A DNA stretch of 64,000 nucleotides, from positions 1,426,001 to 1,490,000 of the forward strand of contig JARFIW010000453.1 in assembly GCA_036346225.1 (NCBI GenBank), in the 5' to 3' direction. The translations under genes were made by a program, and so were the position numbers. Shown in pieces: positions 1-12,369 of the stretch; within the stretch, counting starts at the first letter, position 1, and each line of letters begins with the position of its first letter. Source of the stretch: Platerodrilus igneus. Taxonomy: Eukaryota > Arthropoda > Insecta > Coleoptera > Lycidae. The notes under the pieces are model-generated. The model saw only the letters and a program-made list of their open reading frames with translations, ran no database searches and was not told the DNA's origin.

Positions 1-1268
1 GTTTACTACAGCAGTATTCCATTGGTAGTTATTTTACGATTTAATATGAAATTAGTGATTTCTATTATTTCCATTTTAGTCAAATAATTTAAATAACAAT
101 TTAGAACTCAGTCGTTAAGTGATCTAAAAATAAAGCTGTAGCACTACGACATTAACAATTCATTTAAATTAAATAAATTACATTAAATTATAATAAAAAA
201 AAAAATTAATGTTTACAATCGCCAATCAGAATCTAGTTTATAGAATAACACAAGCTTTCTCAGTTACTAGTGCTATAAAAGATATACTGCTTACCATGGA
301 ATCATTGTATTCATGCCATGCAAATGAATTTGGATGTCGACAGAGTGCTATATATGTCGTTCATTCCACTGTGATTTAATATTGCATATAAATTGTAAAT
401 ACATTCACCTGAACTGTTTTCGCCAGCATAATCTTGCATATTCAAATCGTTTATTGAAAAATGTATAATTGTGGAGCGTTTCACTATTTACTTAGAGGTG
501 AAAAACGTTTTAAATGTTACCAATATTTTAGGAAACTTCTGTATGGCTAATGCTGTTGTGCAGTTTCTTGTTTTTTATACATTTTGAACATGGTTTCTCA
601 TCTATACCTAATGGTATCTCTTTAATAAAATATTCTAAATATTTAAATTACTTCGAGGATCCAACGCAATCGATGAAACCAATATCTAACACAATCATTA
701 CCATATCTAGAAATACTAAGTTCCACAAGGCTCAGTCCTTGGCTCTATTTTATTTCTACTATACATAAAGGATCACACTACTCAAAAATGTTACAAGTGC
801 CATTTATACTGATAATACTAACCTTAAGTGTGAAGCTTTTTCGGGTACTTAACCCATGGCAAAAATGAAAATCAATATAAATGCTGTATATAATTGGTTC
901 AAAATTAACAAACGTGTAGCACCTATAGTACTGTATTTGGACAATTACATTTAGCCTCTAATCTATCTCATTAGTTTAAACTACAAAATTTTTAAAGCAA
1001 GGTCATAACTGGGACCAATCATCTTGCGTCTCTTTTAACCTTGCTTGCATTTCAAATAAACCGTATCAAATGAACTACTATTTGAACGTCTGCAATGTAT
1101 AACATGCACTTTTAGCAAGACGAGGTATTGCATTCCACGGAATACGGCTGCAATGCATACATTCACTATATTTAAATTATAAAAATACGAATTATTCATC
1201 TTCCAGATAAAGATTTAGATTTCTAACCTTTGTATACAACTTATGATTTTTGAAAAATTGATTTATTG
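1..1268. other. AT-rich noncoding DNA, nothing recognised
   Basis: No conserved protein, RNA gene or terminal repeat was seen. The 72-codon ORF at 550-768 has no recognisable similarity and looks like chance in AT-rich sequence. Confidence 0.5.
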
Positions 1269-1276
1269 GACATGGC

Positions 1277-1995
1277 TAAGGTGACCAGATTTTTAGATGG
1301 GGAAAGCGGGACAACTCTGAAGGGGGGTATCAACAAAAATTTTCATACAGAATAAAAATAATATCGTAATATTCTTTTATTTTTAACATAAGTACAATTT
1401 GCAAATATAAAAAAATGTATATTTTATTCCTTGACATATTTTTTATTGGCCGAATTAATTTGCACTAAACATAAGTTACATGAACATATTTTATTGTTGT
1501 TTATAACGAAATTAGTTTGATCGACTTAAAATATATGCAAAATTTTATTCGTATATTTCTTTCTAAAATTTCTTTTAAGGTTAAGGCCGGTGATATACTT
1601 TTTGTCATCAATATAAAATATGAAGACTACGAGTATTTTAAGCGAAGCTTAAGAAAATTTATGTATTTATGAAATATATAAATAAATTACTTTCCTTAAT
1701 TTTCTATGGTAAGTAGCAGATTTGTAATATTTATTTGTTTAATTAGCTTGCTAGTACGCAGTACGAACACGAAGTGTATCATCTGAGAGACAAATACAAT
1801 GTAACTGGGTAGCAGCAAAAGCAATATGTTAGTCGTCGTAGCCCGTAGGATTCTTAGAACGCAAAACAATGATTTTCATAAATATAAAATTTAATTTAAT
1901 TCTAAGTCAGGATTTTTGAAAAACATCGCAGGACGGGAGACAAATTGTGAAAAATCGGGACTGTCCCGCCAAAAGCGGGACGTCTGGTCACCTTA
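1277..1995. mobile_element. Non-autonomous hAT-like MITE, 719 bp
   Basis: The ends are inverted repeats: TAAGGTGACCAGA at 1277 and TCTGGTCACCTTA ending at 1995. Inside each end are further GCGGGAC-type blocks. The element is flanked by the exact 8-bp direct repeat GACATGGC (1269-1276 and 1996-2003). An 8-bp target duplication is the hAT superfamily hallmark. The interior has no coding capacity, so it must have been moved by a transposase encoded elsewhere. Similar GGTGACCAGA ends occur in other animal hAT elements (from memory). Confidence 0.82.
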
Positions 1996-2040
1996 GACAT
2001 GGCATACTATTATTTAACAAACACGAGTAGCTTTACGGTG

Positions 2041-2161
2041 CAAAATATTGTCTATAATTATGATACAAGACATGCATGTAAATTTATTGAGTAATTATTT
2101 TCGCGTTCATAGTGTTCCTTGTTGTAATGTGGTATTTTACCATGTAACCACCTTACCCTTA
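2041..2161 (+). repeat. Left arm of a 121-bp inverted duplication
   Basis: This segment is the near-exact reverse complement of 4138-4258, with only a few differences. The arms enclose about 2 kb that includes a SINE at its right end. No target duplication was found at the outer ends, so a local inverted duplication or the ends of an unknown element are both possible. Confidence 0.8.
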
Positions 2162-2164
2162 AGT

Positions 2165-2290
2165 AACATACGCACATGCACGCACACGCTTGCATTTACG
2201 CTGTATACACGGATGCCCGTATTTCCACAAACAAGCGAGTACGCACGCAAGCACATGCACGAACGCACGCACACGTGTATGCACGCCGTT
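2165..2290. repeat. Degenerate CA/CG-rich simple-sequence tract
   Basis: Alternating purine-pyrimidine sequence rich in gcacgcac and acacg words. It accounts for the overlapping ORFs on both strands here, which are not genes. Confidence 0.6.
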
Positions 2291-2344
2291 ACCGTAAGGC
2301 TTAAGCAGTCATTTTTATATTTATTTTGAGTAGGAAAACTCATT

Positions 2345-3904
2345 ATGATTTAGGTTACCTCTTTGATTGATTTTAACATGGTTCTAGATTTTTGAAAATC
2401 TATCTTATGGTTAAATTTGACTGAATGATTTGATAAAGCACAAAAATTTGGTTTAACTTTAATATCACTCATGCTGAGTTCTTCTTTATTTTAAACTTTG
2501 TTCTATTGATAAGTTATTGCATTCTGCGAAGTAAATTTGTTAAACAATATTTTTTGTAGTAATGTTCGTGCTTTAGCTTTTAGTTTTGTAAAAAGCTCCC
2601 CACTACTAATATAGTTTTCACCAAACCTAAAATTGTATCCTTGTGTACTTGCATTAATTTTTAGGTTAAAGAATTTATATGAATGTGTGTTATACAGTCT
2701 TTTTTTTTTGTTGATATTATTAATCATATTTGTATGATATTTGTTGCAGTAAATGCCATTTATCAGAATATTGTGTAAAAACGTATTTATTAGTAGTTTT
2801 GGATAATTGTTGGTTCCTATAATATTTTTCAGGTTTTAAATAGTTTTGTTATAAAAAGTTAGTTGGGAATTTTTTTATTCTATTCTTTAAACCTAGAACG
2901 AAATTAATTTTGGTCTTTAAAGGGGGGGTAAAGATGATAATTTAAATAACCTGTTACGTTCCAGTTTTCCTTTTAAAATTTACTTAACTAAGATAAGCTA
3001 TTTATTATTATCTCGTCTATATTCCGAATAAAATCATTGCTTTAGTTCATATCCTATTCTGGCGATCCCAATGTTTGAACATTAATCTTCGGTCTCCTAA
3101 TTGTAGTTAGGTGCATTTAAATCAATTATTCTGAGCGGTCCCTATTCATACTCGATTATACTATCTTTTGATACGAGTTTCGCGAGTACTTTCGTTGAAC
3201 ATTTATTGCACAGATAAGCTATCAACACTCGTTGCATTGGATTTTATTTATGAATTATTCATTCCGTTTTCTAATACCAACGGTTTTCGTTGGAGTACTG
3301 ATTCTGCCCCTTGTACAATTACCGTGTGGACTGTACAAGAAATTATACAAGCTGGTACATGCATCCTTCCTTCAAATTATTTTCTCTTGTGTGTACCGGA
3401 TAGGCATTCGTTAACGGTTGGAGGTAGCACTAATTTAAAATCTGCTTTTAGCTCATTTTAGGATGCTCGTTTTACAATAAATTTTCTACAATGGTTGGTT
3501 GGTTTTCCGCCTACATTCTCGCTACCCGACGCTATGTGAAATGACTCGCTTCTCGTACACTTGGTTTGCAACCAAGACTACTGACTAAGAAACAAGTTTG
3601 GTGACGCCGACTTCTCCGGTTCCGCTTAGCTAAAATTTATGGTTGCTGTGTATAGCTACTGGCCATTTAATCCTCATGAAATAAACCGTGAGTTTTTGAA
3701 AATTTCACACTTTACTAATCAAGCGACTCCCTAAACTTTCTACGACTGTCACGTTATATATTGTTACTAACCAACATTACTAATACTGATTAGTGTTAAG
3801 AACGCCCCAACGGTATTGATACGTTTTATCACCGAGCCTTCAGCCAGATATAATTTAACTACGCAGGTTTAAAATAACTAAAATTTATGTGGACCGATAT
3901 CGGC
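2345..3904. other. Unassigned DNA between inverted arms
   Basis: A 97-codon plus-strand ORF at 3168-3461 uses codons less like random AT-rich DNA than its surroundings, but I recognise no family. 3480-3700 is mildly GC-richer, with no identified feature. Confidence 0.35.
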
Positions 3905-4137
3905 GGCGGCTCCGTGGCGTAGTTGGTATGCGTGTGACTACTATGCCCAAAGTCCCGAGTTCAAATCCCGACACGGCCCGCTTGAAAAATGTTAGGCGAG
4001 CATTTTTCACAAAAATACGCCCTCGTTCGGATGAGAGGTAAAATGCAGGTCCCGTGTGTGTGTGTTGCCATACACTTTAAAGATCCCTACCTTGCTTGGA
4101 ACAGCAAGGGTTCGGCAAAATTCCAAATTTTTCAGGG
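3905..4137 (+). mobile_element. tRNA-derived SINE, copy 1
   Basis: The head GGCTCCGTGGCGTAGTTGG resembles a pol III A box and GAGTTCAAATCCC a B box. The body motifs ttaggcgagcattttt, cgttcggatgagagg, aggtcccgtgtg and ttaaagatccctacc occur in the same order in copies at 28727, 47803 and 51674. The 3' end is shorter than in copies at 47803 and 51674, stopping at the inverted arm at 4138. No clear target duplication. Confidence 0.85.
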
Positions 4138-4258
4138 TAAGGGTAAGGTGGTAACATGGTAAAATACCACATTACAACAAGGAACACTATGAACGCGGAA
4201 ATAATTACTCAATAAATTTACATGCATGTCTTGTATCATAATTATAGACAATATTTTG
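4138..4258 (-). repeat. Right arm of a 121-bp inverted duplication
   Basis: Reverse complement of 2041-2161. It begins directly at the 3' end of the SINE at 3905-4137, so the SINE tail and the inverted arm share a boundary (gtaagggtaagg). Confidence 0.8.
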
Positions 4259-6735
4259 AGTATGAGAACTCACCTCAACTCATTAAAATGTTAGTGTATA
4301 AAAATTGTCATTCTAAGCTATTGGTAATTTAAAATAACTATCAAGTTACTACGTTCAACCCGCATCCCGATAAAACCCTGGGTAAATAAAAGTCATAAAA
4401 CACTTACCCCGTGATTTAAATAGGACGCGGAAGTTCTTTGCTGCCTTTATTGTGGTGTAGATTGCTGCTTCAGATGTTTCTGCTGGTGATGCCTTGCTGG
4501 ACGATGCGATAGTAAAAAAGTATAGAGAGTGGGAACGAGAACGAAACACTTCAACACTACACTGCAGATGGTAAGGTAGTGTTCACTCTACGGAAGGCGG
4601 TACGGTAATGTCCTAAGTTATGCTGCATTTCTAACATAAAACGTCTACCCCCTCCAACGGAGGTCTACGCACTTTTACTTGCGTCGGTAGGAACCGAACT
4701 TGCTATCATGCGTAAACTGTTATGGTAGTATGCGTGCGACAACAAAGATAAGTCAATGACGTCAACAACCATGCGAACATCAATAAAGCGGGGTTTTTGT
4801 GGCATCAGCGATATTGTAGTAATCTGGGGGAAATTTTACATGCAGAGTTCTAAAAAAAGTCCCTAATTGTAAATTAATACACATACCTAGCAGCTTTAAA
4901 ATAAAACGCAATAAAGTAACAACTAATTTTTAAATTGATGAGGAGAGGTACAAGAAAACTTAAACAAGCTGAGAATTATACAACTTAGGAATATAAAACC
5001 AAACATAATATCAAATAAATAAAAATCATAAAATATTCATTATCTCATGTATTTTAATACACAAATTCATTATATTCCATCACACAAACCTAATTGTGAA
5101 TTGAGCATTTTTTTTTGAAAATGCAATTTCTTTTAAAACATTCGTCAAAAATATAATACCTATTTTGCATGTCATCTACATGGTAAACAATTCCACATTC
5201 TAATAACAATTATTTTTAAAAAATTTCTAAACAATAGCAAATTAACATATGATAAAATAAATACATAAGTAATGATGTCTATCACAAAAGTGTTCTTGTT
5301 AGATATTAATTTCACTCTAGATGGGTATTGTGCATTTGAGCTTGCAGAATGGCTAAACCTAAAATACACATAAAAATTGTAAGTAAAGTAGTAAAATAAA
5401 AATTGCTACATCTGAATCGCATTAAAACATTTATGAAAAAATTAAAATAGAAATCCTCCACATTGCAAAAGTTAAGTAACTTACTTTTATATGCTATAAT
5501 GAACTATAAAGAAAATTGAGCTTTCTTCTACACATAGTGTATTTAAGATGTTAATTTTCTTTCTAGTACCATCTACCGATAGAAATTGACAACAGAAGGG
5601 CTAATCACGTGTCTACAAATAGCATTCGAGTTTTTAGATTATAGTCGATAAGATACGTAAGTGAATATGTGGATTTAAAACAGGAATGATACATTTCCAA
5701 AATTTGCTAGGGTTAAAAAATATATATCTTATGTTTATACTAGATACCTACTTCAATATATAAATATATTTTACAAGTATAACTGAAATTAAACAAATCA
5801 ACATTGGCTTTAAAATGCAACTTGACATCGCAACCAGTTAAAAAATATACTGTTAGTTTTCGTTTTAAACCAAGATGGTATCGCGTTGATGTTAGACTGC
5901 ATCGTATAAAACTTCCACACAGCCACGGCCAATTTTGCAGAAAATTACTCCTTTAACGGCCAGAGTTTATAAATACACTCACCAGGATAATTTGTACTAT
6001 TTTAATTTTAAACGTGTCAATCTCAATAACTTAAAGTTTTTGTTCGCTAATTTTTGCATGTGATTTTGTGATAGCTAACCAATGAAAATATATTAAAGGT
6101 AAGTACACTTGATGTTTTTTCTTGTGTTGTAAAAATTTAAATAATATTTATATAGTGTTTTGATATTTGTTGGATTTTATTTTGCAGATGTTGCAAAACA
6201 CAGACGGTAGGAACACGTGTAATTACGATTTTTCAAATGAATCATAGCATTTTTTAAATAGATGCGTGAAATATTACACTTTTTGCAGAGATAAGAAAAA
6301 CATGATTTTTCACAAAAATAAACGAACGTTTCAGTTTTAGGAAGAATTGTTTGCAAAATATGAACAAAATTAAAATAAAATCAACTTGTTGGAACGTTTC
6401 CATGCAAAAGTCAATCTTTATACAGAAACAGCTTAACATACATTGATTACATACGCCTTCTTTATAAGTTCTTTACTTAATGTATTTCAAATTTCGATGC
6501 ATTATTATATCATATCCATTTTTTTTTGCAGATGTCTAATAATCGAAAAAATCTTTTCAAGGTTGTTCGGTCTCTTTGTCGCACATTTGCATGGTTAATT
6601 TTAAGTTATTTTCAATTTGTTGTAAATCAAATGGTCAAGCTGTCATCCCTTGTCCCGTTATATCCTGTCGTAAAACCTCCTTTGTGTATGTGTAAATTAA
6701 GTTGAAAAATCGATATCGGAGCGAAACGGTTGGTT
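4259..6735. other. AT-rich DNA, nothing recognised
   Basis: A slightly GC-richer stretch at 4560-4760 contains no recognisable gene. The remainder is AT-rich with scattered short ORFs of no family similarity. Confidence 0.4.
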
Positions 6736-6739
6736 CGGT

Positions 6740-7223
6740 TCGGTAAAGTGAGTTAGTCAATAGTGCAGCCGAATTTATCGATAACCCCCTAAAAAACACA
6801 GTGAAAGTGCAAAAGTAACACATACTATAATCGCATGCAGTCCACTTAGTTGAAGAGTAGGAACTACATCTTAGAACAAATAAAATAACGCAGAGGTAAG
6901 TCCATATATAAAATTATAATACCCCCGCGCATGTAAACAAAGGTGCAATATAGAAAAAAAACACTTGAAAAAGAAGAATTAGTTAAAAAGGCTCATGGTT
7001 CACTTATAGCATTTTTAATTTCAGCAAGGTTGCAGGAAGCGATATCAAGTTCCCAACATGCAAATGAGACTGGCCAAAATCACAAACTCCAATGGTAGAG
7101 CACAAGAGAAAGAGTATTCGTCGAACATAATCCTAATGGAAGAGGTTTAAATTGGAGGAACAAGACCTGAAACCAGTGAAACCAGGGTCAAAGATGACTC
7201 CTAAGATCAGAGTTGATTGGAAG
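6740..7223 (+). other. Possible untranslated exons of an unknown plus-strand transcript
   Basis: A CpG-containing segment (about 6700-6830) is followed by CAGAG|gtaagt (donor at 6896). Next comes tttcag|CAAGG (7025) to GGAAG|gtatgt (donor at 7224), bounding a 199-bp segment less AT-rich than its surroundings. Reading frames are short and mixed. This is only a splice-signal pattern; it could equally be transposon debris. Confidence 0.2.
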
Positions 7224-8402
7224 GTATGTTTTGAAAATATTCATGTTTCTTTTTCAAGATGATGTTTATAAGGATCCTACCTATTGGCATTCTGTAGTAT
7301 CTGACAAAATTAAATTAATTTTAATAGAGTTAGGTATTACCCAACTTACAAAAAGCAGATGTAAACTTTCCTTTAAATAAAGATAAGAGGTTTCTCATCT
7401 ATTATTAAAAAAATTAAGCAACGAGGATATAATCCCAAGAGTTTGGTCACTGTATTCTATTTAAAGGATCGTACATTTTGTTTTCCTTACAAAATATTTA
7501 ACTTTGTTGATGGATATAACGAATGAAGACATTTATTGCAGATTATAAAAGCAATGAAAAATCAAAAAGTTAGTTTTATAATACAAAATCTTATGTTGAT
7601 TTCAATAAATCGATTTATTCTAAAACAACTACCAATTCACTGAAAGAGACATTGACAAATATGGAAAAAGATAGGTGGGTTTGTGTTAAAAATTATACTT
7701 TATACCATTAAATTCTTAGGCGGTCAAAATATGAATTTCAGAAGCAAAAATAATAAGTTATATGAGCAACAAAAAAGAAATTTTTAAAAATTAATTAAAA
7801 CAATATAATAAAATATCTAACCACATCATTATAGTGCATTTAACGAACAGATTCAGTAATTAAAATAATAGGATCGGCGTTAGTGCCTGGTGCAAAAAGA
7901 ACACAAGCTTGATACACACCAAACTAACACATTGTGATAACTACAAATACGTGTAAAAACTAATTGACATTATTTATAGGTTCAAGTTTTCAATTAGCAA
8001 TACATCAGATGAACACCATTGGTTACGATATCGCCACTGCGCAAAGCTCGTTATTTATATGTTAGGAGTATGAAATTAATTGAGTGTAAAACCTGCCAAG
8101 CAATACACATAGTTTCTGTTTAAATTTAGTGAATATTTATGGGAGGAGCACTTACTCTGGTCTTTAAATACACCATAGAATTAACAGGAATTCATCAAAT
8201 GTTTAGGAGTTCATATTCAAAATGAACTCATTTCCCTTTTGGCACACCCCTGATCTAAGTCACCAAGACCAAATGTACTGTTGTAGTAAGATTTGTACTA
8301 TTAAATGATAAATCAAAGTAAATAGAAATTAGGGAGTATTTTTTTTTTGATTTATTTCAACATCAGATTCGATGCGACAGATTTTTTGGAGGCTCACAAA
8401 CA
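7224..8402. other. AT-rich DNA, nothing recognised
   Basis: No recognisable coding or structural feature. Short peptide-like stretches after 7260 could belong to an old transposon, but no motif is firm. Confidence 0.35.
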
Positions 8403-8576
8403 TCTGTTTTGAGGGATTTAAGGGTCCAGGGTTATGCTAATGGTGCAAATATGAAGGATTGCAATGATTTACAAAAAAAAAGTTCTGGGCTTAAAATCCA
8501 TAGAGCTTTTGATGTGCCTTGTGTGTCCCATAGTTTAAATTTAGCTGTTAATGATGCTGCAAGTGGTTTTAAAAAT
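8403..8576 (+). pseudogene. hAT transposase fragment
   Basis: The frame reads DLRVQGYANGANMKD, then FDVPCVSHSLNLAVNDAA. These are two adjacent blocks typical of insect hAT transposases of the zinc-finger MYM-like/TTF group (GQGYDNGANMKG and CSCHSLNLVVNDAA in relatives). Only about 58 residues of the catalytic core remain, after which similarity stops. No ends were identified. Confidence 0.72.
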
Positions 8577-8699
8577 TACAACCTATTTTGTTATTGTAAG
8601 TTTTCTTCTCCACATCGATTAGACGTCGGTAGGTCTTTAAAAATGAAATATCCGCCAAAGAATCACACCCTTTCGTATGTACATGATATTTGGGAACAC

Positions 8700-8701
<2 letters not shown>

Positions 8702-8748
<47 letters not shown>

Positions 8749-8776
8749 ATGCACCTGTGCATATATATATATATAT
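8702..8776. repeat. Compound microsatellite (GT)n-(GTGC)n-(AT)n
   Basis: A (GT)15-type run from 8702 is followed by GTGC/GCAT steps, then (AT)8 at 8761-8776. It is preceded by gggaacaccctg, resembling the terminal motif (CAGGGTG) of the long-TIR transposons elsewhere in the window. Confidence 0.9.
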
Positions 8777-8779
8777 TGA

Positions 8780-10180
8780 TGTGATAGGTGGTCACGAGAG
8801 GTCATTGAAACCCTAATTCTAAAAATAAATCCCACCAAAATGTAATAGAACCTGTAAAATATAGATTTTTCCGTAAATTCTTGGCTACACTCTGTAAAAC
8901 ACAAGTGCACTTTTATTCATTAAAGTGCCATTCAAAAACGCAGCTTGTGCGTGTATAAATAATCACCCTATATGATATAAGCATATTGTAAATAAATAGC
9001 AAGTAACGTAAGTTGTATATGTAAATTGTAAGATACCGTAAAGCCCATTTAAATTTGAACGTAAAAATCGATTGTCTTAAGATAAATACAAAGTCACTAA
9101 TTCTTTAATTATCAATACATTTTTGATAAAAATGCATTTAATTTGCTGTAAATAGAATAAAAGAGTACTAGTTTTACACTTTTAGTTGAAGAAACTACAA
9201 TCAACGTGTATTAAAAACCCCTTTTGCATTAAAAAGCAAATAAAGTTTGAACTAAGTATCCCATAGATAAACAGCAATGCATTCTAAATAAAGAATTTTC
9301 TAGAACGTTGAGTCATCGTGATTTAGAAATACGTCAAATTCGCATATCATTAATAAATGTTTGTTCTGAGAAGCAGCTTAAACATTGAAAATAACCAGTA
9401 AAATCCCTGGCACAACTGATGATAAGGAAAATTCACAATCTTCGCATTCATTATTGCAGAGAAACGATACGCCACAATAATAGTACATGTAAGCGCAGGA
9501 CGAACACGCGACACAGATAACTGGAACTAGATAATTAGGTAATAAAAACGCCGCGATTTTAGACGCTAATTGGGATTTCCGAGAGGTCTTACATTATAAT
9601 GTTCCACATTATTCTAGTAAGCTTCTGGAAACATAAATTTGTATATAAAAAAAGCGTTTATTGAGGGAGTCATTCATTAGATTTCATTTATGCAAGCACA
9701 AAATGTTATTTTGATTTAACCGCAAGTTGTTGCTATGGAGATATAGTATCTGAGTATGCAGTAAGTATACTATAGTTTAATAGTTGCAAGGTTGCAATGA
9801 ATAAAGAAGTGATGTCTTTTTAAACATAACATACAAAGAAAAAATAAAAATTATTTCTTACAAAAGGGAAAATTCTTCAGGATAATGCTATTTAAAATTT
9901 TCTATTAAATAATTGGAAGGAAGAGTTTAGCATAATGTACTTTGGTAACTACTGTTTTAAATGAAGATTTCTTTTTAAATATGGTAAAATTTGTGAGCTG
10001 ATGAGGCCAATTTAAAATAAGAAGATAATTTTTTTTAGAAGGAGCAGTTTTGAGGATTCTGCAAGTATCACTTTTAGATTTATTTTTAACTGATTTATAT
10101 TTAAAGTAAGGTGTCATAATAAGTGTTATGGCCAATTTCATAATAGAAAACATAAAGCTACTTTACCTAAAGTATATTTA
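8780..10180. other. AT-rich DNA, nothing recognised
   Basis: No protein similarity, RNA gene or terminal repeat was identified. Confidence 0.4.
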
Positions 10181-10184
10181 AAGA

Positions 10185-10724
10185 AAAAGTCGATCTTTGG
10201 GAACTGGTGCATCAAGTATAGCATTGTACTTTTCTTTGGTTGGGTGGATACCTACAGAATCAACACGAAATCCAAGGTATGTAACAGACGATTACCCAAG
10301 AATACATTTTTCTTTATTCGGTTTTAGGCCGCTATCTTTGAAAATTGTAAAAACTCGTGTAATGCGATTTGCAAATTCCTCTTCATTCTGAGCAGAGATG
10401 AGAACATCGTCAAAAATGGCACAGTGCCTTCAACATTCTGCAAGAATTTTTCCGTAAATTCTTGGAGTATTCCAGGAGCCACCGAAATGCCAAATTGTAG
10501 ACGCCTAACAGCGAATGCTCCCTTATGAGTAATAATCGTCTGCGCAATTGCATTTTAAACCACAAACTGTTAATAAAATTGCAAGTTTAATTTTATCCTC
10601 TTTAATATTATTAGCCTCCATGAAGAACTCTAATCTTGCGGCATAGGATTTCCATGCTTCAGGTTGAGTAGTATTAAATTCGTCAATTTTTCCAATATTA
10701 ACCATAATCCTATCCTGGTCGCCA
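10185..10724 (-). pseudogene. Deleted Ty3/gypsy-type retrotransposon relic
   Basis: On the minus strand, TGGCGACCAGGAT (10712-10724) looks like a tRNA primer-binding site. ATG at 10705 follows seven bases later and opens a Gag-like N-terminus (IGKIDEFN, WKSYAARLEFFMEANNI). This runs directly into reverse transcriptase sequence (RRLQFGISVAPG, then FDDVLISAQNEEEF and YLGFRVDSVGIHPTKEK in shifted frames). The jump from early Gag to mid-RT means a large internal deletion; there is also a frameshift and a stop. LTR boundaries were not resolved. Confidence 0.75.
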
Positions 10725-10739
10725 ATTATGTAATATAAG

Positions 10740-12179
10740 CCTTAATAATATATTAAACAATTCTTGAAGTAGTAGACGTATTTAATTTGAGAACTCTTTA
10801 ACAAAGTTGTATGTAATATGAAGTGACATAACATGATCTCATTGTTTTTCAGAATGCCTAGCAACATCAAAGTCTTGGCTAACTATTTAATGAAGACAAA
10901 CATAACAGACTTCAAATGAATTAAAAATTCATATGAATTTTCTCCATTATTAAAGAAACAATCTGAAATGTAGGTAAGGTAACTGTGCTATTTTTGATCA
11001 TACGAGAAGAATTAAATTCCTGTAAAAATTATAAGATATTCATGATGTGATTACTATAAGTGAACATAATATATCAGTACTAATAATAAATTTGTACGAC
11101 ACTTTTGAACAATTACTTGTCGCAGCCAGAACGATTCTTAATATAGAAGTGTTATAAAACATTAGCGGTTGTAGATATTAAATATCATAATTATATGTAT
11201 CAGCAACATACAGTTTAAAACGTGAAGTAGAAGTAAAAATTATACCCTGTGTGGGTTGCAGAATATTACAATGGCGTTTTTGCGAACTTTTTATAATAAC
11301 TGTCTAGACATTCGTTTCAATGATTTCAGATGTAGCAACTATTTCTATAAAAAAAAATTAATTAATAAATTTACTTGAATGCATTCAAAAGAATTTCAAT
11401 TGCACCACTCATGTTAACGTAAATTTGATAATCTTCATAAACATTTGAAATATATTGATATAATACCAGGCAAGAATTACTTGAATTACAGATAAGAATG
11501 TTACCATATATGGTGCAAGAAATTACATTAATGATAAACTTACTTATAAATCAATTCCGAAACCGCTCGTCTTCACAACAAAATTGAAAATACTACTGCA
11601 TTCAAGATCTTCCAACCAGAAAAATCATCCCGTATTCAAACTCACTTCGTGTATTTACTACCAACCGAAGCTCTGCTCAGCTATTAATAGTACACTCATA
11701 CAGTTCATTAAACACTCACCTAGGCGTGACTTTGTATATATTTAATTGCGGTTGTTTTAGCAACACTACTAGAAAAGAAATAAACAGCTCAGTCTCACTT
11801 AAACTGTTTTTATTCTACACAATAAAGCAATATATCAAGTCCAATTGGTAATACAATAAAAAAAATAATTTCACACTATTATATAAACTTTCTAAAATTA
11901 CACACAATGGCTAACCTGATTAACAAATATACTTGTTACATTCTCCCAAAACTAAGCATTTATACCAAACTTGCACCGTATATTGCAAATATAATTTTCG
12001 TCTAGTAAAATATTAAAACTAAGAAATACACAAGGGCATATCGCTTACAATAAAAAAAAAGTTTCACATTAAAACCATCAAACATACACCAATATTAAAC
12101 GAATAAAGCTGTCTTCTATAAAATGTCAAAACAAAATTAAAATCTGACCACATCAAAATTGACAAATTAAAAAGATAGA
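10740..12179. other. TBPH 3' flank, possible LTR remains
   Basis: AT-rich sequence. The part just right of 10724 would be the 5' LTR of the gypsy relic if one survives, but no matching second LTR was found. Several tttatt words (minus-strand AATAAA) occur near 11800. Confidence 0.35.
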
Positions 12180-12185
12180 TTTATT
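12180..12185 (-). terminator. Candidate TBPH poly(A) signal
   Basis: AATAAA on the minus strand lies about 40 nt after the TBPH stop codon. It is the first canonical signal downstream. TDP-43 genes often have long, regulated 3' UTRs, so this may be an early site only. Further AATAAA occur near 11800. Confidence 0.35.
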
Positions 12186-12223
12186 CTAGCATCATATTAA
12201 CTACATGCTTAATTTAGAAAGGT

Positions 12224-12369
12224 TTAGTCATACTTTAAGAAACCTTTATCCTGTTGTTGTTGCTGCGGTGGTGCCCGAGACCATTGGCCATCTCCTTGCC
12301 CTTGATTCGTCCAATTGTGAAATCCTTGGTTGTTGCCACCACTCTGATTGCCACCACTTGTATTATTAC
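12224..12369 (-). CDS. TBPH: TBPH coding exon 7 (C-terminus and stop)
   Basis: The exon follows acceptor ttcactgtag and encodes about 48 residues: [16 protein letters not shown], a [11 protein letters not shown] segment, a run of five Gln, then DKGFLKYD and TAA at 12224. The frame (phase 1) continues exon 6 exactly. The composition (Asn, Gln, Gly, Trp) is typical of the TDP-43 tail. The KYD end is not one I recognise from human. Confidence 0.88.

Noticed and set aside
2048..2343. Overlapping ORFs in the CA-rich tract
   Set aside because: Low-complexity sequence is open in several frames; no coding signal.
3905..3990. Possible functional tRNA gene
   Set aside because: A and B boxes are present, but the same sequence heads several dispersed copies with a shared 3' body and target duplications, so it is a SINE head.
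8409..8910. ORFs of 135 and 113 codons on both strands
   Set aside because: Beyond the hAT fragment, the length comes from reading through the GT/AT microsatellite.
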